Assembly (NCBI GenBank): GCA_963721305.1
Contig: CAVRIR010000005.1
Coordinates: forward strand, 124,001-188,000
DNA: 64,000 nucleotides
Direction: 5' to 3'
Origin: DATAES01 sp963721305
Lineage (GTDB): Bacteria > Actinomycetota > Acidimicrobiia > Acidimicrobiales > JACDCH01
Numbering within the stretch: position 1 is the stretch's first letter; each line of letters starts with the position of its first letter. The notes beneath the pieces were generated by a model. It made no database searches and was not told the origin of the DNA. It worked only from the letters and a program-made list of their open reading frames with translations. This document shows positions 28,301-35,445 of this stretch, piece after piece. A program made the translations under genes and the position numbers.

Positions 28301-28814
28301 GGCGGTACTTCAACACGCCCGCGGCTTCCTCGATGATGAGGCGCCGTTCTTCCGGGCGAGCGTTGAGCACCGCGTCGATCTGGCCCTGGCTGACGATGAC
28401 GTGTTGCTGGCGGCCGACACCGGTGTCGGACAGCAGCTCCTGGATGTCGAGCAGCCGGCACGGCACGCCGTTGATGGCGTACTCGCTGTCGCCGTTGCGG
28501 AACAGCGTGCGGGTGACCGTCACCTCGGTGAACTCGATGGGCAACAAGTGCCCCGAGTTGTCGATCGTCAGGCTGACTTCGGCGCGGCCGAGCGCCGGCC
28601 GCTTCGAGGTGCCGGCGAAGATGACGTCGTCCATCTTCTGGCTGCGCACCGCGCTCGGCGCCTGCGCACCCAACACCCACCCGATGGCGTCGACGACGTT
28701 CGACTTACCGCTTCCGTTCGGTCCGACGACGACGGTCACGCCAGGCTCCATCTCGAGCGACGTGGTCTCGGCGAACGACTTGAAGCCCTTCAGCGTCAGG
28801 GTCTTGAGGAACAT
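25344..28814 (-). CDS. smc: Chromosome segregation protein SMC
   Basis: ATPase that organises and segregates the chromosome with ScpA/ScpB. 1156 residues from ATG 28814 (MFLKTLTLKGFKSFAETTSL); an in-frame extension to 29114 runs through the 52-bp repeat and is not coding. Walker A is VGPNGSGKSNVVDAI; long coiled coils flank a hinge near residues 500-660 (GVVGTLLDLVEIDDGYE); the C-terminus has the LSLLSGGERSLTALAFL signature and Walker B FYVMDEVEAALDD. Four complete domains and uninterrupted frame. It is last in the rnc-mutM-smc order, as in mycobacteria. Confidence 0.97.
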   Translation of the reverse strand: MFLKTLTLKGFKSFAETTSLEMEPGVTVVVGPNGSGKSNVVDAIGWVLGAQAPSAVRSQKMDDVIFAGTSKRPALGRAEVSLTIDNSGHLLPIEFTEVTVTRTLFRNGDSEYAINGVPCRLLDIQELLSDTGVGRQQHVIVSQGQIDAVLNARPEERRLIIEEAAGVLKYRRRKEKAERRLAATEGNLTRVQDLLREVRRQLRPLERQADAARRHGDLVAELAALRLHLAGREIAGLRSRLATTAARKAQLSADESALKSSLSRLDSAVIATEAQLSAMGGHDVSDALVRFESLREKARGLSAVLAERRRNLERERTATVDQAVIATLEAEAARLADELSHVDTEAAALAPDLDGLARAQAELAGERAAFESEWAGGVAPPSSRAAEVRGELAAFRSGIERGGGEVARVRQRLEVLEQKARRLDDESARLRSEFTAAEEVEAGLAAAFADAEALLAAATDAAGDAEEARRAADAERHTWTARADALALALDTARARAGTERLDGVEGVVGTLLDLVEIDDGYEAAFEAAAGEALAAVVVDDVSAGRRALDLLHRGDVAGAVLPLGAVNAPAPLPLGDGEPLRWHVRSDDRSVDALLDALFGTVVVVQGDWTTAVDLALRNPSVVIVTRDGDRFGVTGWRVGGPASGATGTALAEARERASEASDRAAAAEAVFTRARAALAEARRTEHESGRFLDEHDTRVAGTTDALARVESDRRDGQTEIESLSAHLSDLVARIDMERARVADLEALLPRLEAEEAGALERGREMAAVRSRLEERAAAVGALRTDIEVRAAALDERRQFLRRRSVEVEERLSRNVAEREAAESRRVELEHTLKAVERLGALVTERTAVVEAELAELHERRRRQSEAAREVASQLDALRKQRSADERSLEELREHARRAEIEEAEVTLRLETAVETVRRDLDAEPDRAIAAECPDLAEGVTPQARVRELERELRLMGPINPLALQEYEALRERHEFLEAQLDDVKSTRRDLSKIIRAIDEEIVSVFSAAYADVMMNFESLFSTLFPGGKGALRLTEPDNPLDTGIEIEAKPSGKNVRKLSLLSGGERSLTALAFLFAVFRSRPSPFYVMDEVEAALDDVNLHRFLDLVHEFRDEAQLIIVSHQKRTMEAADCLYGVTMQPGGSSRVLSEKVSTVA

Positions 28815-28868
28815 CCGCGGTCGACAGTAGCGGTGCCCATCGCACCGATCGCGCACCCTCGAAAGGCT

Positions 28869-28920
28869 CGAACTCCGGGGAGAAACGGGCGCCAGGGCGC
28901 CCGTTTCCATCCAACATTCG
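28869..28920 (-). repeat. 52-bp hairpin element, copy 1
   Basis: On the minus strand: CGAATGTTGGATGG, then a stem-loop with 11-bp arms AAACGGGCGCC/GGCGCCCGTTT and central CT, then TTTCTCCCCGGAGTTCG. It begins 15 bp after the mutM stop and lies upstream of smc. In this orientation it could terminate mutM. The other copies are at 39570, 41819 and 46498; this copy differs from them only at the loop. Confidence 0.9.
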
Positions 28921-28935
28921 CCAGGGTTTCGGGAC

Positions 28936-29769
28936 TCAGATCTGGCAGTTGGGGCAGTAGAAGGTCGAGCGGGAGCCGAGCTTCTCGCGGACGATGGTGA
29001 CGCGGCAGCGGCGGCAGGCGAGGCCCTCGCGGTCGTAGGCCTGGTGCAGCTCCTGGTACTCGCCGGGCCGGCCGTGGAGATCGACGTACTGCTGGTCGCC
29101 GAGCGTCGAACCACGGTGCTTCACCGCTTCGTGCAGCACCTCGACGATCGCGCGATACAGGCGGCGGATCTCCATCGTGGACAGCGACTGCGGCGTGCGG
29201 TCGTGGCGCAGGCCCGCTTCCCACAGGATCTCGTCGCTGTAGATGTTGCCGAGCCCGGCAACGAACGACTGGTCCATCAGCAACGGCTTCAACTTCGTCG
29301 TTCGGCTGAGCAGCATCTCGCGGAACTTCACCCACGGGATCGGATCGTCCACCGGGTCGATCCCGAGCGACGCCAGCTCGGGCACGTCCTTCGTGAGCTC
29401 GTCGGGCGCGGTGATGAACAGCTCGCCGAACGTCCGCGGGTCCACGAAGCGGAGCTGCCCGCCTTGCGTGAACGTGATCACCACGTGCGTGTGCTTCGGG
29501 GCCTGCTCGCGCGCCTGGGCGCGCAGTAGCTGGCCGCTCATGCCCAGATGGATGACCAGCAGCTCGCCGGTGTCGAGCTTGAGCACGAGGTACTTCCCCC
29601 GCCGCTCGACCGCGGTGATCTTGGCGGCCTCGAGCCTGCTGATGAACTGCTTCTTCGTCTGGCGACGGATGGTGCGCGTGCCCGTCACCTGCACCGTCTT
29701 CACCCGTTTGCCGACGACCTCACGATCGAGGCCGCGGCGAATCGTCTCCACCTCCGGAAGCTCTGGCAT
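28936..29769 (-). CDS. mutM: Formamidopyrimidine-DNA glycosylase
   Basis: Bifunctional glycosylase/AP lyase that removes 8-oxoguanine. 277 residues from ATG 29769, overlapping the rnc stop by one base (TGATG). The start MPELPEVETIRRGL contains the catalytic Pro2 and Glu3; the helix-two-turn-helix shows FVAGLGNIYSDEILW; the C-terminal zinc finger has CRRCRVTIVREKLG...CPNC. A copy of the 52-bp hairpin follows the stop. Confidence 0.97.
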   Translation of the reverse strand: MPELPEVETIRRGLDREVVGKRVKTVQVTGTRTIRRQTKKQFISRLEAAKITAVERRGKYLVLKLDTGELLVIHLGMSGQLLRAQAREQAPKHTHVVITFTQGGQLRFVDPRTFGELFITAPDELTKDVPELASLGIDPVDDPIPWVKFREMLLSRTTKLKPLLMDQSFVAGLGNIYSDEILWEAGLRHDRTPQSLSTMEIRRLYRAIVEVLHEAVKHRGSTLGDQQYVDLHGRPGEYQELHQAYDREGLACRRCRVTIVREKLGSRSTFYCPNCQI

Positions 29770-30527
29770 CAGCGTCCGTCCGCGTCGACCGGCGCGTCCG
29801 TCCTCGGAGTTCCCTCGACGACGGTCTGCGCTTCGCCGAGCGTGTCGAGGTCGTCGCGCAACGACTCCCAAGCGGAGCGCGCCGCCGCGGCCTCGGCCTG
29901 TTTCTTCGATCGCCCTTCGCCTTGTCCCCGCACTCTTCCCCCCACCCGGACCTCCGCGAAGAAGCGCTTCGCGTGGTCGGGACCCTCGTCACGGATCGCG
30001 TAGCGAGGCAGTTCGGTGAAGTGCCGGGCGACGAGCTCTTGGAGCCGCGTCTTGTAGTCCTGCCCGCCCGGGCCCTCACTCGCCTCGCTGATGCGGTCGG
30101 CCAACAGCTCGAGCACCAGTCGCTCTGCCGCCGTCCAACCACCTTCCAGGTACACCGCCCCGAGCACCGCCTCGAGCGCGTCGGCGAGGATCGAGGGCTT
30201 CTCGCGCCCGCCTGATCCTGCTTCGCCCTTGCCGAGCAGCAGCGCTTCGCCGAGCTGCAGCTCGCCCGCCACCTCCGCCAGAGCCGCGGCGCTCACCACC
30301 GATGCCCGTACCTTCGCCAGCTCGCCCTCGGGCAGCAAGGGGTAGGTGCGGTAGATGTGATCGGTCACCACCAGTCCGAGCACGGCGTCACCCAGGAACT
30401 CCAGTCGCTCGTTCGACTCGTGGCCCGGGTTCTCCGCGCACCACGAACGGTGCGCGAGCGCGGCGCCCAGCGTCGATTCATCGGCGACCGGTCGGCCGAG
30501 CCGTTCGTTCAGCGCGGCGAGCCCAAT
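29769..30527 (-). CDS. rnc: Ribonuclease III (start uncertain)
   Basis: Double-strand-specific RNase for rRNA and mRNA processing. The signature NERLEFLGDAVLGLVVTD holds catalytic acidic residues; the second acidic site is in ILADALEAVLGAVYLEGG; a double-stranded RNA-binding domain (DYKTRLQELV to KKQAEAAAARSAWESL) ends the protein. The coding frame clearly begins upstream (ALAHRSWCAENPGHES), but between the acpP stop and the GTG inside the signature there is no ATG, GTG or TTG in frame. An ATT at 30527 or a CTG at 30512 is possible, or one base is wrong. Coordinates use the ATT. Confidence 0.88.
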   Translation of the reverse strand: MGLAALNERLGRPVADESTLGAALAHRSWCAENPGHESNERLEFLGDAVLGLVVTDHIYRTYPLLPEGELAKVRASVVSAAALAEVAGELQLGEALLLGKGEAGSGGREKPSILADALEAVLGAVYLEGGWTAAERLVLELLADRISEASEGPGGQDYKTRLQELVARHFTELPRYAIRDEGPDHAKRFFAEVRVGGRVRGQGEGRSKKQAEAAAARSAWESLRDDLDTLGEAQTVVEGTPRTDAPVDADGR

Positions 30528-30548
30528 GACGGGAAGGAGCTCGACGGG

Positions 30549-30842
30549 TCAGGCTCCCAGTCGGCCGACGACGTAGTCGACCGCGTCACGAACGGTCTTC
30601 AGATCGGCCAGATCCTCGTCGTCGATGTGGAACCCAACCGTCCGCTCGCCCAGCTCCTCTTCGAGCGCCTCGACGAGTTCGATCAGGGCGAGCGAGTCGG
30701 CGTCGAGGTCGTCGACGAACGAATCGCCCTCCTTGATCGTGGACGGGTCGATCTCGAGGATGTCGGCGAGGCGGTCCCGGATGAGCTCGAAGACGCCGTT
30801 GCGGTCGAGTGGGCCTTGTTCGACATGCGTCTCGGCGGGCAC
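30549..30842 (-). CDS. acpP: Acyl carrier protein
   Basis: Carries acyl chains on phosphopantetheine during fatty-acid synthesis. 97 residues; the attachment site is the Ser in DDLDADSLALIELVEALEE. The N-terminus has about 12 residues beyond the usual 77-80 residue protein. It lies between plsX and rnc, the conserved plsX-acpP-rnc order, so lipid synthesis and RNase III are in one unit. Confidence 0.95.
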   Translation of the reverse strand: MPAETHVEQGPLDRNGVFELIRDRLADILEIDPSTIKEGDSFVDDLDADSLALIELVEALEEELGERTVGFHIDDEDLADLKTVRDAVDYVVGRLGA

Positions 30843-30921
30843 AGAACACTCCTGGTAGGCGGGCTACGTCGACGATGACCTTACCCCCGGACCCAGTTTG
30901 TGCGCTTGTGATCTCCCTGTG

Positions 30922-30942
30922 GACAACTCCGGGCGAGTTGTC
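30922..30942. terminator. Short hairpin after plsX
   Basis: Perfect 8-bp stem GACAACTC/GAGTTGTC with loop CGGGC, immediately downstream of the plsX stop and 80 bp before acpP on the minus strand. No T-run follows, so it may attenuate or stabilise rather than terminate. Confidence 0.45.
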
Positions 30943-30944
30943 GG

Positions 30945-31925
30945 TCAGACGCTGACCGCCTGGCGGAGCAGCTCGACGATGTCGCGATCGACCATCTCCT
31001 TCGCCACGCCGACCGCATTGACGATGGCGGTGGCGGACGACGAGCCGTGGCTGATGATGCAGACGCCGTCGACGCCGAGGAGCATCGCCCCGCCATAGGA
31101 ATCGGGGTCGAGCTGGGCGTAGAGCGGCAGCAGGTGCGGAAAGAGGACCTCGGACGCCGCCTTCGCCTCGTCCGACGCGCCGAAGGCACTGAACAGGGCG
31201 CTGACCAGGGCTTTCAGGCCACCCTCGAGGGTCTTCAGGGCGACGTTGCCGGTGAAGCCGTCGGTCACGACGACGTCAACGCCGTCGGTCATGAGGTCAC
31301 GGCCCTCGACGTTGCCGACGAACTCCCCCGGGAGCTTCGCCGCTGCCAGCAGGGCGTGCGTCTCTTTGACCAGCGAGTTGCCTTTGGTGGGCTCCTCGCC
31401 GATCGAGAGCAGTCCGACGCGGGGCTGGTCGACCCCGTACCGCGCTCGGGCGAAGACCGCGCCCATCTGGGCGAACTGAACGAGCCACTGCGCCTGACAC
31501 TCCGCGTTGGCGCCGGCATCGAGCAGGACGGTCGGCGTCCCGCCCGGAACGGGGATCGGGGTGGCGATCGCCGGACGGGACACGCCCTTGATCCGTCCCA
31601 TCCGCAGCAGCGCCGACGCCATGGTGGCACCGGTGTTGCCCGCCGAGACCATCGCCGACGCCTTGCCGTCCCGGACCGCTTCCGCGGCACGGACGAGCGA
31701 CGAATCCTTCATGGTGCGGACACTCGAGCCGGGATCGGCGTCCATGGCGATCACCTGGGACGCGGGGAGGACCTCGAGGCCGTGGTCGCCGACGAGGTCC
31801 TCGGGCCGCCCGACGAGGACGACGGGGACGTCGACCTCCGTGACGGCGCGAACCGCTCCGTCGACGATGTCGTCCGGCGCTTTGTCTCCGCCCATCGCAT
31901 CGACGGCGACGGGCAGGCGGCTCAC
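30945..31925 (-). CDS. plsX: Phosphate acyltransferase PlsX
   Basis: Makes acyl-phosphate from acyl-ACP for glycerophospholipid synthesis. 326 residues from a GTG at 31925. The N-terminus PVAVDAMGGDKAPDDIVDGA is diagnostic; SAGNTGATMASAL and DALVLDAGAN-like LLDAGANAECQAQWLVQFA follow. It lies between rpmF (15 bp upstream) and acpP, the standard rpmF-plsX-acpP arrangement. Confidence 0.96.
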   Translation of the reverse strand: MSRLPVAVDAMGGDKAPDDIVDGAVRAVTEVDVPVVLVGRPEDLVGDHGLEVLPASQVIAMDADPGSSVRTMKDSSLVRAAEAVRDGKASAMVSAGNTGATMASALLRMGRIKGVSRPAIATPIPVPGGTPTVLLDAGANAECQAQWLVQFAQMGAVFARARYGVDQPRVGLLSIGEEPTKGNSLVKETHALLAAAKLPGEFVGNVEGRDLMTDGVDVVVTDGFTGNVALKTLEGGLKALVSALFSAFGASDEAKAASEVLFPHLLPLYAQLDPDSYGGAMLLGVDGVCIISHGSSSATAIVNAVGVAKEMVDRDIVELLRQAVSV

Positions 31926-31939
31926 GGCCTACCTACTCG

Positions 31940-32119
31940 CTACTCGACGTCGATGGCCTGGCGGCCGTGGTACCAGCCGCAGTTCGGGCACACGACGTGG
32001 GGCAGCTTCGCGGCGCTGCACCGAGGGCAGACGCTGCGGGCCGGCGCCTTCAGCGACCACGCGCTCGCCCGCCGGCTGCGGCTCTTCGACTTCGACGTCT
32101 TCTTCTTCGGTACGGCCAT
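31940..32119 (-). CDS. rpmF: 50S ribosomal protein L32 (zinc type)
   Basis: 59 residues from ATG 32119 (MAVPKKKTSKSKSRSRRA), the invariant start of L32. A zinc ribbon CPRC...CPNC near the C-terminus marks the C+ form, which needs zinc. The in-frame extension to 32203 is not family-like. It follows yceD across a 136-bp gap that contains the CTGGCGCTTCCC motif near 32.18 kb. Confidence 0.96.
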   Translation of the reverse strand: MAVPKKKTSKSKSRSRRASAWSLKAPARSVCPRCSAAKLPHVVCPNCGWYHGRQAIDVE

Positions 32120-32255
32120 GTTCTCGCTCTCGCTCACTCCCCTGCGGGTCGCTCGCTCGAGTGCGGCTCGTCGCTGGCGCTTCCCTCGCCGCGCTGCGCA
32201 CACGGGGACGAACGAGACACGCTACCGGCTCCGCGGCTCGCGAGTCGAACGGGGA

Positions 32256-32756
32256 TCAGTCGAACTTGAGCTGTTCGAGCGCGGCCCACCGGTCGTCCCG
32301 GCGGGGTTCTTCGCCGGCGCCCAGCGGGTGTTCGTCGGGCTCGGGGCCGGCACACGCCTCCTCGCACAGCGGCGCGAGCGGCAACGCCAGCAGGACCGCG
32401 TCACGGACCATGGGCTCGAGGTCCACCCGGTCACCCGCCAGTGGATAGGTCTCGCCCTCCACGGGATCGGCCTCGAAGATCTCCCGGACGTCGGTCCGCA
32501 CGGACCCTTCGACCACTCGCAGACAGCGGCGGCACTCCCCCGCCCAGTCCGCCGTGATCGTGCCGGACGCGGTGAGCGACGAGTCGCTCATCGCCTCGAG
32601 GGTCAGGCGCGCCTCGACGTCCGTGCCTGCGACCACCCGCGACGACACGACGGCGAGAGCTTCCAGCGGTCCGGCCACGACGACCTCACGGCGGGTGCCG
32701 GGGTGCCGCAGCAGCTCCGTCACCCCTACCTCGAACGGGGTGGGTCGGGATGCCAC
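32256..32756 (-). CDS. YceD/DUF177 family protein
   Basis: 166 residues. The DUF177 core has CRRCLRVVEG, where the Cys pair may bind metal, then a basic/acidic turn to LPLAPLCEEACAGPEPD near the end. The family is needed for accumulation of 23S rRNA in some bacteria and always precedes rpmF, as here. It follows sepIVA by 3 bp. Biochemical role is not settled. Confidence 0.9.
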   Translation of the reverse strand: MASRPTPFEVGVTELLRHPGTRREVVVAGPLEALAVVSSRVVAGTDVEARLTLEAMSDSSLTASGTITADWAGECRRCLRVVEGSVRTDVREIFEADPVEGETYPLAGDRVDLEPMVRDAVLLALPLAPLCEEACAGPEPDEHPLGAGEEPRRDDRWAALEQLKFD

Positions 32757-32759
32757 GCG

Positions 32760-33400
32760 CTACTCGTCCTGGTTGAAGAACGCCTGACCGTTGTCGTCCT
32801 CGGACTCGGTCGGCTCGCCAGCAGCTTCGGCCGTCCCCGCCAGCGGGTTGCCCTGCAGCTTCGTGCGTCCCGCGGCAACAGTCTTCAACGTGCGCTCGAG
32901 CACGATCTCGAAGCTGGCGAGCTTCTGGTCGCAGTAGTCCTCGCACTCGAGCCGCAAGCGGCGGGCTTCGTCGTCGGCGGCATCGATCGTCTGCCGCGGC
33001 GCGCAGCTCCGCGGCCTTCACGACTTCCGTGCGCTGCACCATCCGTTCGGCTCGGGCGCGCGCCGCGTCGAGGATGTCGTCCGCGTCGCGGCCGGGTCTT
33101 CGTCAGGAAGTCTTCGCGCTCCTTCAACAGCCAACGCGACGCGCGCAGCTCGTCGGGAAGCCGTTCGATCGCTTCCTCGAGCAACTCGAGGACTTCCTCG
33201 CGGTTGATCATGACGGAAGCCGACAGAGGCATCGGACGGGCGCCCGAGATCATCTCCGCGACGCGCCGCAGCAACGCCTCACTCTCGGGATGCTGGTAGC
33301 TCAACGTCTGACCGGTGTTCGGTCCACTCGATCCGTGCACCGTGCTGCCGGCGGGAGTCGCCTCGGCTGTCCGAGCGCTCTCGTCGTCGTACGTCGTCAT
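32760..33400 (-). CDS. SepIVA-like DivIVA-family coiled-coil protein (two frameshifts)
   Basis: Repaired length 212 residues. The N-terminal segment (SEALLRRVAEMISGARPMP, then REEVLELLEEAIERLPDEL) and C-terminal segment (AERMVQRTEVVKAAELRA, then RLRLECEDYCDQKLASFE) match the mycobacterial septum protein SepIVA (Rv2927c), which localises to the division site and guides septation and cell-envelope growth. Single extra bases near 33090 and 32999 break the frame; removal joins TKTRRDADDILDAARARAER and ELRARQTIDAADDEARRL. The protein is shorter than SepIVA, mostly by loss of central coiled coil. The start ATG 33400 lies at the end of coaD. Confidence 0.82.
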
Positions 33401-33880
33401 GGCTGCGAGAAACGGCGCCCGGATCCGCGCCGCGACCGGTTCCGGAACCATCGACGACACGTCACCGCCGAAGCGCGCGATGTCGCGGATGTACTTCGAC
33501 GCGATCGCCGAACTGGCCGACGCCGAGGGCAGGAAGACCGTGTGCACCCCCGACACGTTGAGGTTGACCTGCGCCTGCGCCATCTCGTTCTCGAAGTCGG
33601 AGACGGCGCGGAGACCCTTGATGATGAAGTCGGCGTCCACGTCCTTCGCCACGTCGACGACGAGCTTCGAGAACTGCACCACGCGGATGTTGTCGAGATG
33701 CGCGACCGACTCTTCGATCATCTGCTTGCGATCGTCGAGCGAGAACAGCGGCTCACCCTTCTGTGGGTTCCGCATGGTGGCCACGACGACGTGATCGAAG
33801 AGATACGCGGCCGTCTCGACGAGCTCTCGATGTCCGTTGTGGAACGGGTCGAACGAGCCCGGGTAGAGCACGGTCGTCAC
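33397..33880 (-). CDS. coaD: Phosphopantetheine adenylyltransferase (stop codon lost in this sequence)
   Basis: Penultimate enzyme of coenzyme A synthesis. A GTG at 33880 overlaps the rsmD stop (GTGA). The nucleotidyltransferase motif YPGSFDPFHNGH and the ISSSxxR-like SSAIASKYIRD are present. As written, the frame has no stop and runs into the sepIVA ATG. If one G of the GGG complementary to 33418-33420 is an insertion, the tail becomes PEPVAARIRRRFSQP followed by TGA overlapping that ATG (ATGA), and the length is exactly 160, the family norm. I favour this over a genuine fusion. Confidence 0.9.
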
Positions 33881-34419
33881 GGCGGCATCTCCTGGTCGTC
33901 GAGGTGGGAGCGAGAGATGGTGACAACCGTAGTTCCATATCGGCGCGATCTCACCACGGCCCACCTCGGTCCCGGCTCGATCGCGCGATCGCTCTCGATC
34001 ACGGCGACCGGCGTGGGCAGCACGGCGAGAAGGCCTTCCCAGTCGTCGAAGGCGTAAGGAGGGTCGAGGACAGCGAGATCGAAGCCCCCGGCGCGTTCCG
34101 CGGCGAACCGCACGGCATCCGCGCGCACGACGGTTCCGGCGCCGTCGAGCTTCGTGCGTTCGAGGTTCGTTCGAATGACCTCGACCGCCGTCCGATCGTC
34201 GTCGACGAGAGTGGCGCGGCTCGCACCGCGCGACAACGCCTCGATCCCCATGGCGCCGCTTCCGGCGAAGAGATCGAGGACCGCCGCGCCCTCGATCAAG
34301 CCGAGCGACCCGAGCGCGTTGAACGTCGCCTCGCGGACTCGATCGCTGGTCGGACGGGTGGACCGTCCGGGCGGCGCGTCCAGGCGTACGCCCCGCGCTG
34401 ATCCGGCGACGACTCGCAT
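33877..34419 (-). CDS. rsmD: 16S rRNA (guanine-966-N2)-methyltransferase
   Basis: Methylates G966 of 16S rRNA. 180 residues from ATG 34419 (MRVVAGSARGVRLDAP). The SAM motif VLDLFAGSGAMGIEALSRG and the catalytic LDPPYAFDDW are clear. A longer frame upstream overlaps a divergent crotonase gene and is not coding. rsmD-coaD is a conserved pair, here with 4-nt overlap. Confidence 0.95.
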   Translation of the reverse strand: MRVVAGSARGVRLDAPPGRSTRPTSDRVREATFNALGSLGLIEGAAVLDLFAGSGAMGIEALSRGASRATLVDDDRTAVEVIRTNLERTKLDGAGTVVRADAVRFAAERAGGFDLAVLDPPYAFDDWEGLLAVLPTPVAVIESDRAIEPGPRWAVVRSRRYGTTVVTISRSHLDDQEMPP

Positions 34420-34450
34420 GACCGGAACGTAACCGGCTGGACTTGCCGCC

Positions 34451-35167
34451 ATGGAAGCACCGAGCGCGGCAGTCCGTGTCGTACGCATCGACCAACCACA
34501 CGCCCGCAACGCGGTGAACACCGCGACGGCGGCGCGTCTGCACGACGACTTCATCGCGTTCGACGCCGACCCCGACGCGAAGGTGGCGATCCTCACCGGT
34601 GACGAAACCGCGTTCTGCGCGGGTGCGAACTTGCGCGACCTTCCGGATCTGCGACCGTCCGGTCCGCTCGGGCCGACGCGACTCATGTTGTCCAAGCCGG
34701 TCATCGCGGCGATCGAGGGATGGTGCGTCGCCGGAGGGGTCGAGCTCGCGGCGTGGTGCGATGTTCGGGTCGCGAGCGAGTCAGCTCGTTTCGGGTGCCT
34801 CGAGCGACGGTTCGGCGTGCCGCTGATCGATGGTGGGACGTACCGGTTGCCGCGCATCGTCGGACTCGGTCGCGCCCTCGACCTGATCCTCAGCGGTCGC
34901 GAGTTCGACGTCGACGAGGCCGAACGCATCGGGTTCGTCAACCGTGTCGTCGCGCCGGGCGGCGCACTCGCCGCGGCGATCGACTACGCCGATCGACTCG
35001 CCACATTCCCGTGGCGCGCCCTCGTCAACGATCGGAGTTCCGTGTACGAAGGACTCGGACTCGGCCTCGAAGACGCGCTCGCGAACGAGGATCGGCTGGG
35101 GCGCGACACGATCTTCGCCGCCGGATTCGCGGACGGCGTCGCGCAGTTCGAACGACGGCCGCGCTGA
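34451..35167 (+). CDS. Enoyl-CoA hydratase/isomerase family protein (crotonase)
   Basis: 238 residues of the crotonase fold. Oxyanion-hole motifs are FCAGANLRDL and CVAGGVELAAWCDVRVA; the FGCLERRFGVPLIDGGTYRL stretch has no conserved Glu at the usual second catalytic place, so hydratase activity is uncertain. It begins 31 bp from rsmD in divergent orientation. It is co-oriented with a 54-residue zinc ribbon one base downstream. Confidence 0.9.
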   Translation: MEAPSAAVRVVRIDQPHARNAVNTATAARLHDDFIAFDADPDAKVAILTGDETAFCAGANLRDLPDLRPSGPLGPTRLMLSKPVIAAIEGWCVAGGVELAAWCDVRVASESARFGCLERRFGVPLIDGGTYRLPRIVGLGRALDLILSGREFDVDEAERIGFVNRVVAPGGALAAAIDYADRLATFPWRALVNDRSSVYEGLGLGLEDALANEDRLGRDTIFAAGFADGVAQFERRPR

Positions 35168-35168
35168 C

Positions 35169-35333
35169 GTGGTCGCGGACACGATCGTGTGCGTCGACTG
35201 CGGCGGCGCCTGCGGACGCCTGACCCACGACCCGGAGTTCGGCTGGCAGGTCGGCGACGTCGTCGCCTACCGCTGCGCCGACTGCATCGACGTCTGGTAC
35301 CTCGAGCTCGAAGCCGACGACCTCACCGACTGA
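35169..35333 (+). CDS. Small CxxC zinc-ribbon protein
   Basis: 54 residues from GTG 35169, one base after the crotonase stop. Two Cys pairs (CVDCGGAC and CADC) form a probable zinc ribbon, followed by an acidic tail (YLELEADDL). I do not recognise a named family. The tight spacing suggests co-translation with the crotonase. A three-hairpin region follows it before recG. Confidence 0.7.
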   Translation: MVADTIVCVDCGGACGRLTHDPEFGWQVGDVVAYRCADCIDVWYLELEADDLTD

Positions 35334-35338
35334 GCGCA

Positions 35339-35440
35339 GCTGGTCGATCCGACTTGCTCGGTCGACCAGCGACAGGACGTCAGCGCCGTCCGAAGGACGG
35401 CACCGCCGAGCTCGGGCGGAAAGGCTTTGCCTTTCTGCCC
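35339..35440. terminator. Three successive stem-loops between convergent genes
   Basis: The gap between the zinc-ribbon gene (+) and recG (-) holds three stem-loops: GCTGGTCGA/TCGACCAGC at 35339-35370, GCCGTCC-GAA-GGACGGC at 35385-35401, and GGGCGGAAAGGC-TTT-GCCTTTCTGCCC at 35414-35440 (one mismatch). The last is long and A/T-flanked enough to act as a bidirectional terminator. Confidence 0.65.
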
Positions 35441-35445
35441 GAAAC

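Noticed and set aside
33401..33880. Genuine CoaD-SepIVA fusion protein
   Set aside because: A single extra G restores a normal stop with ATGA overlap and CoaD length, in a region where extra bases are common. Kept only as a finding to check.
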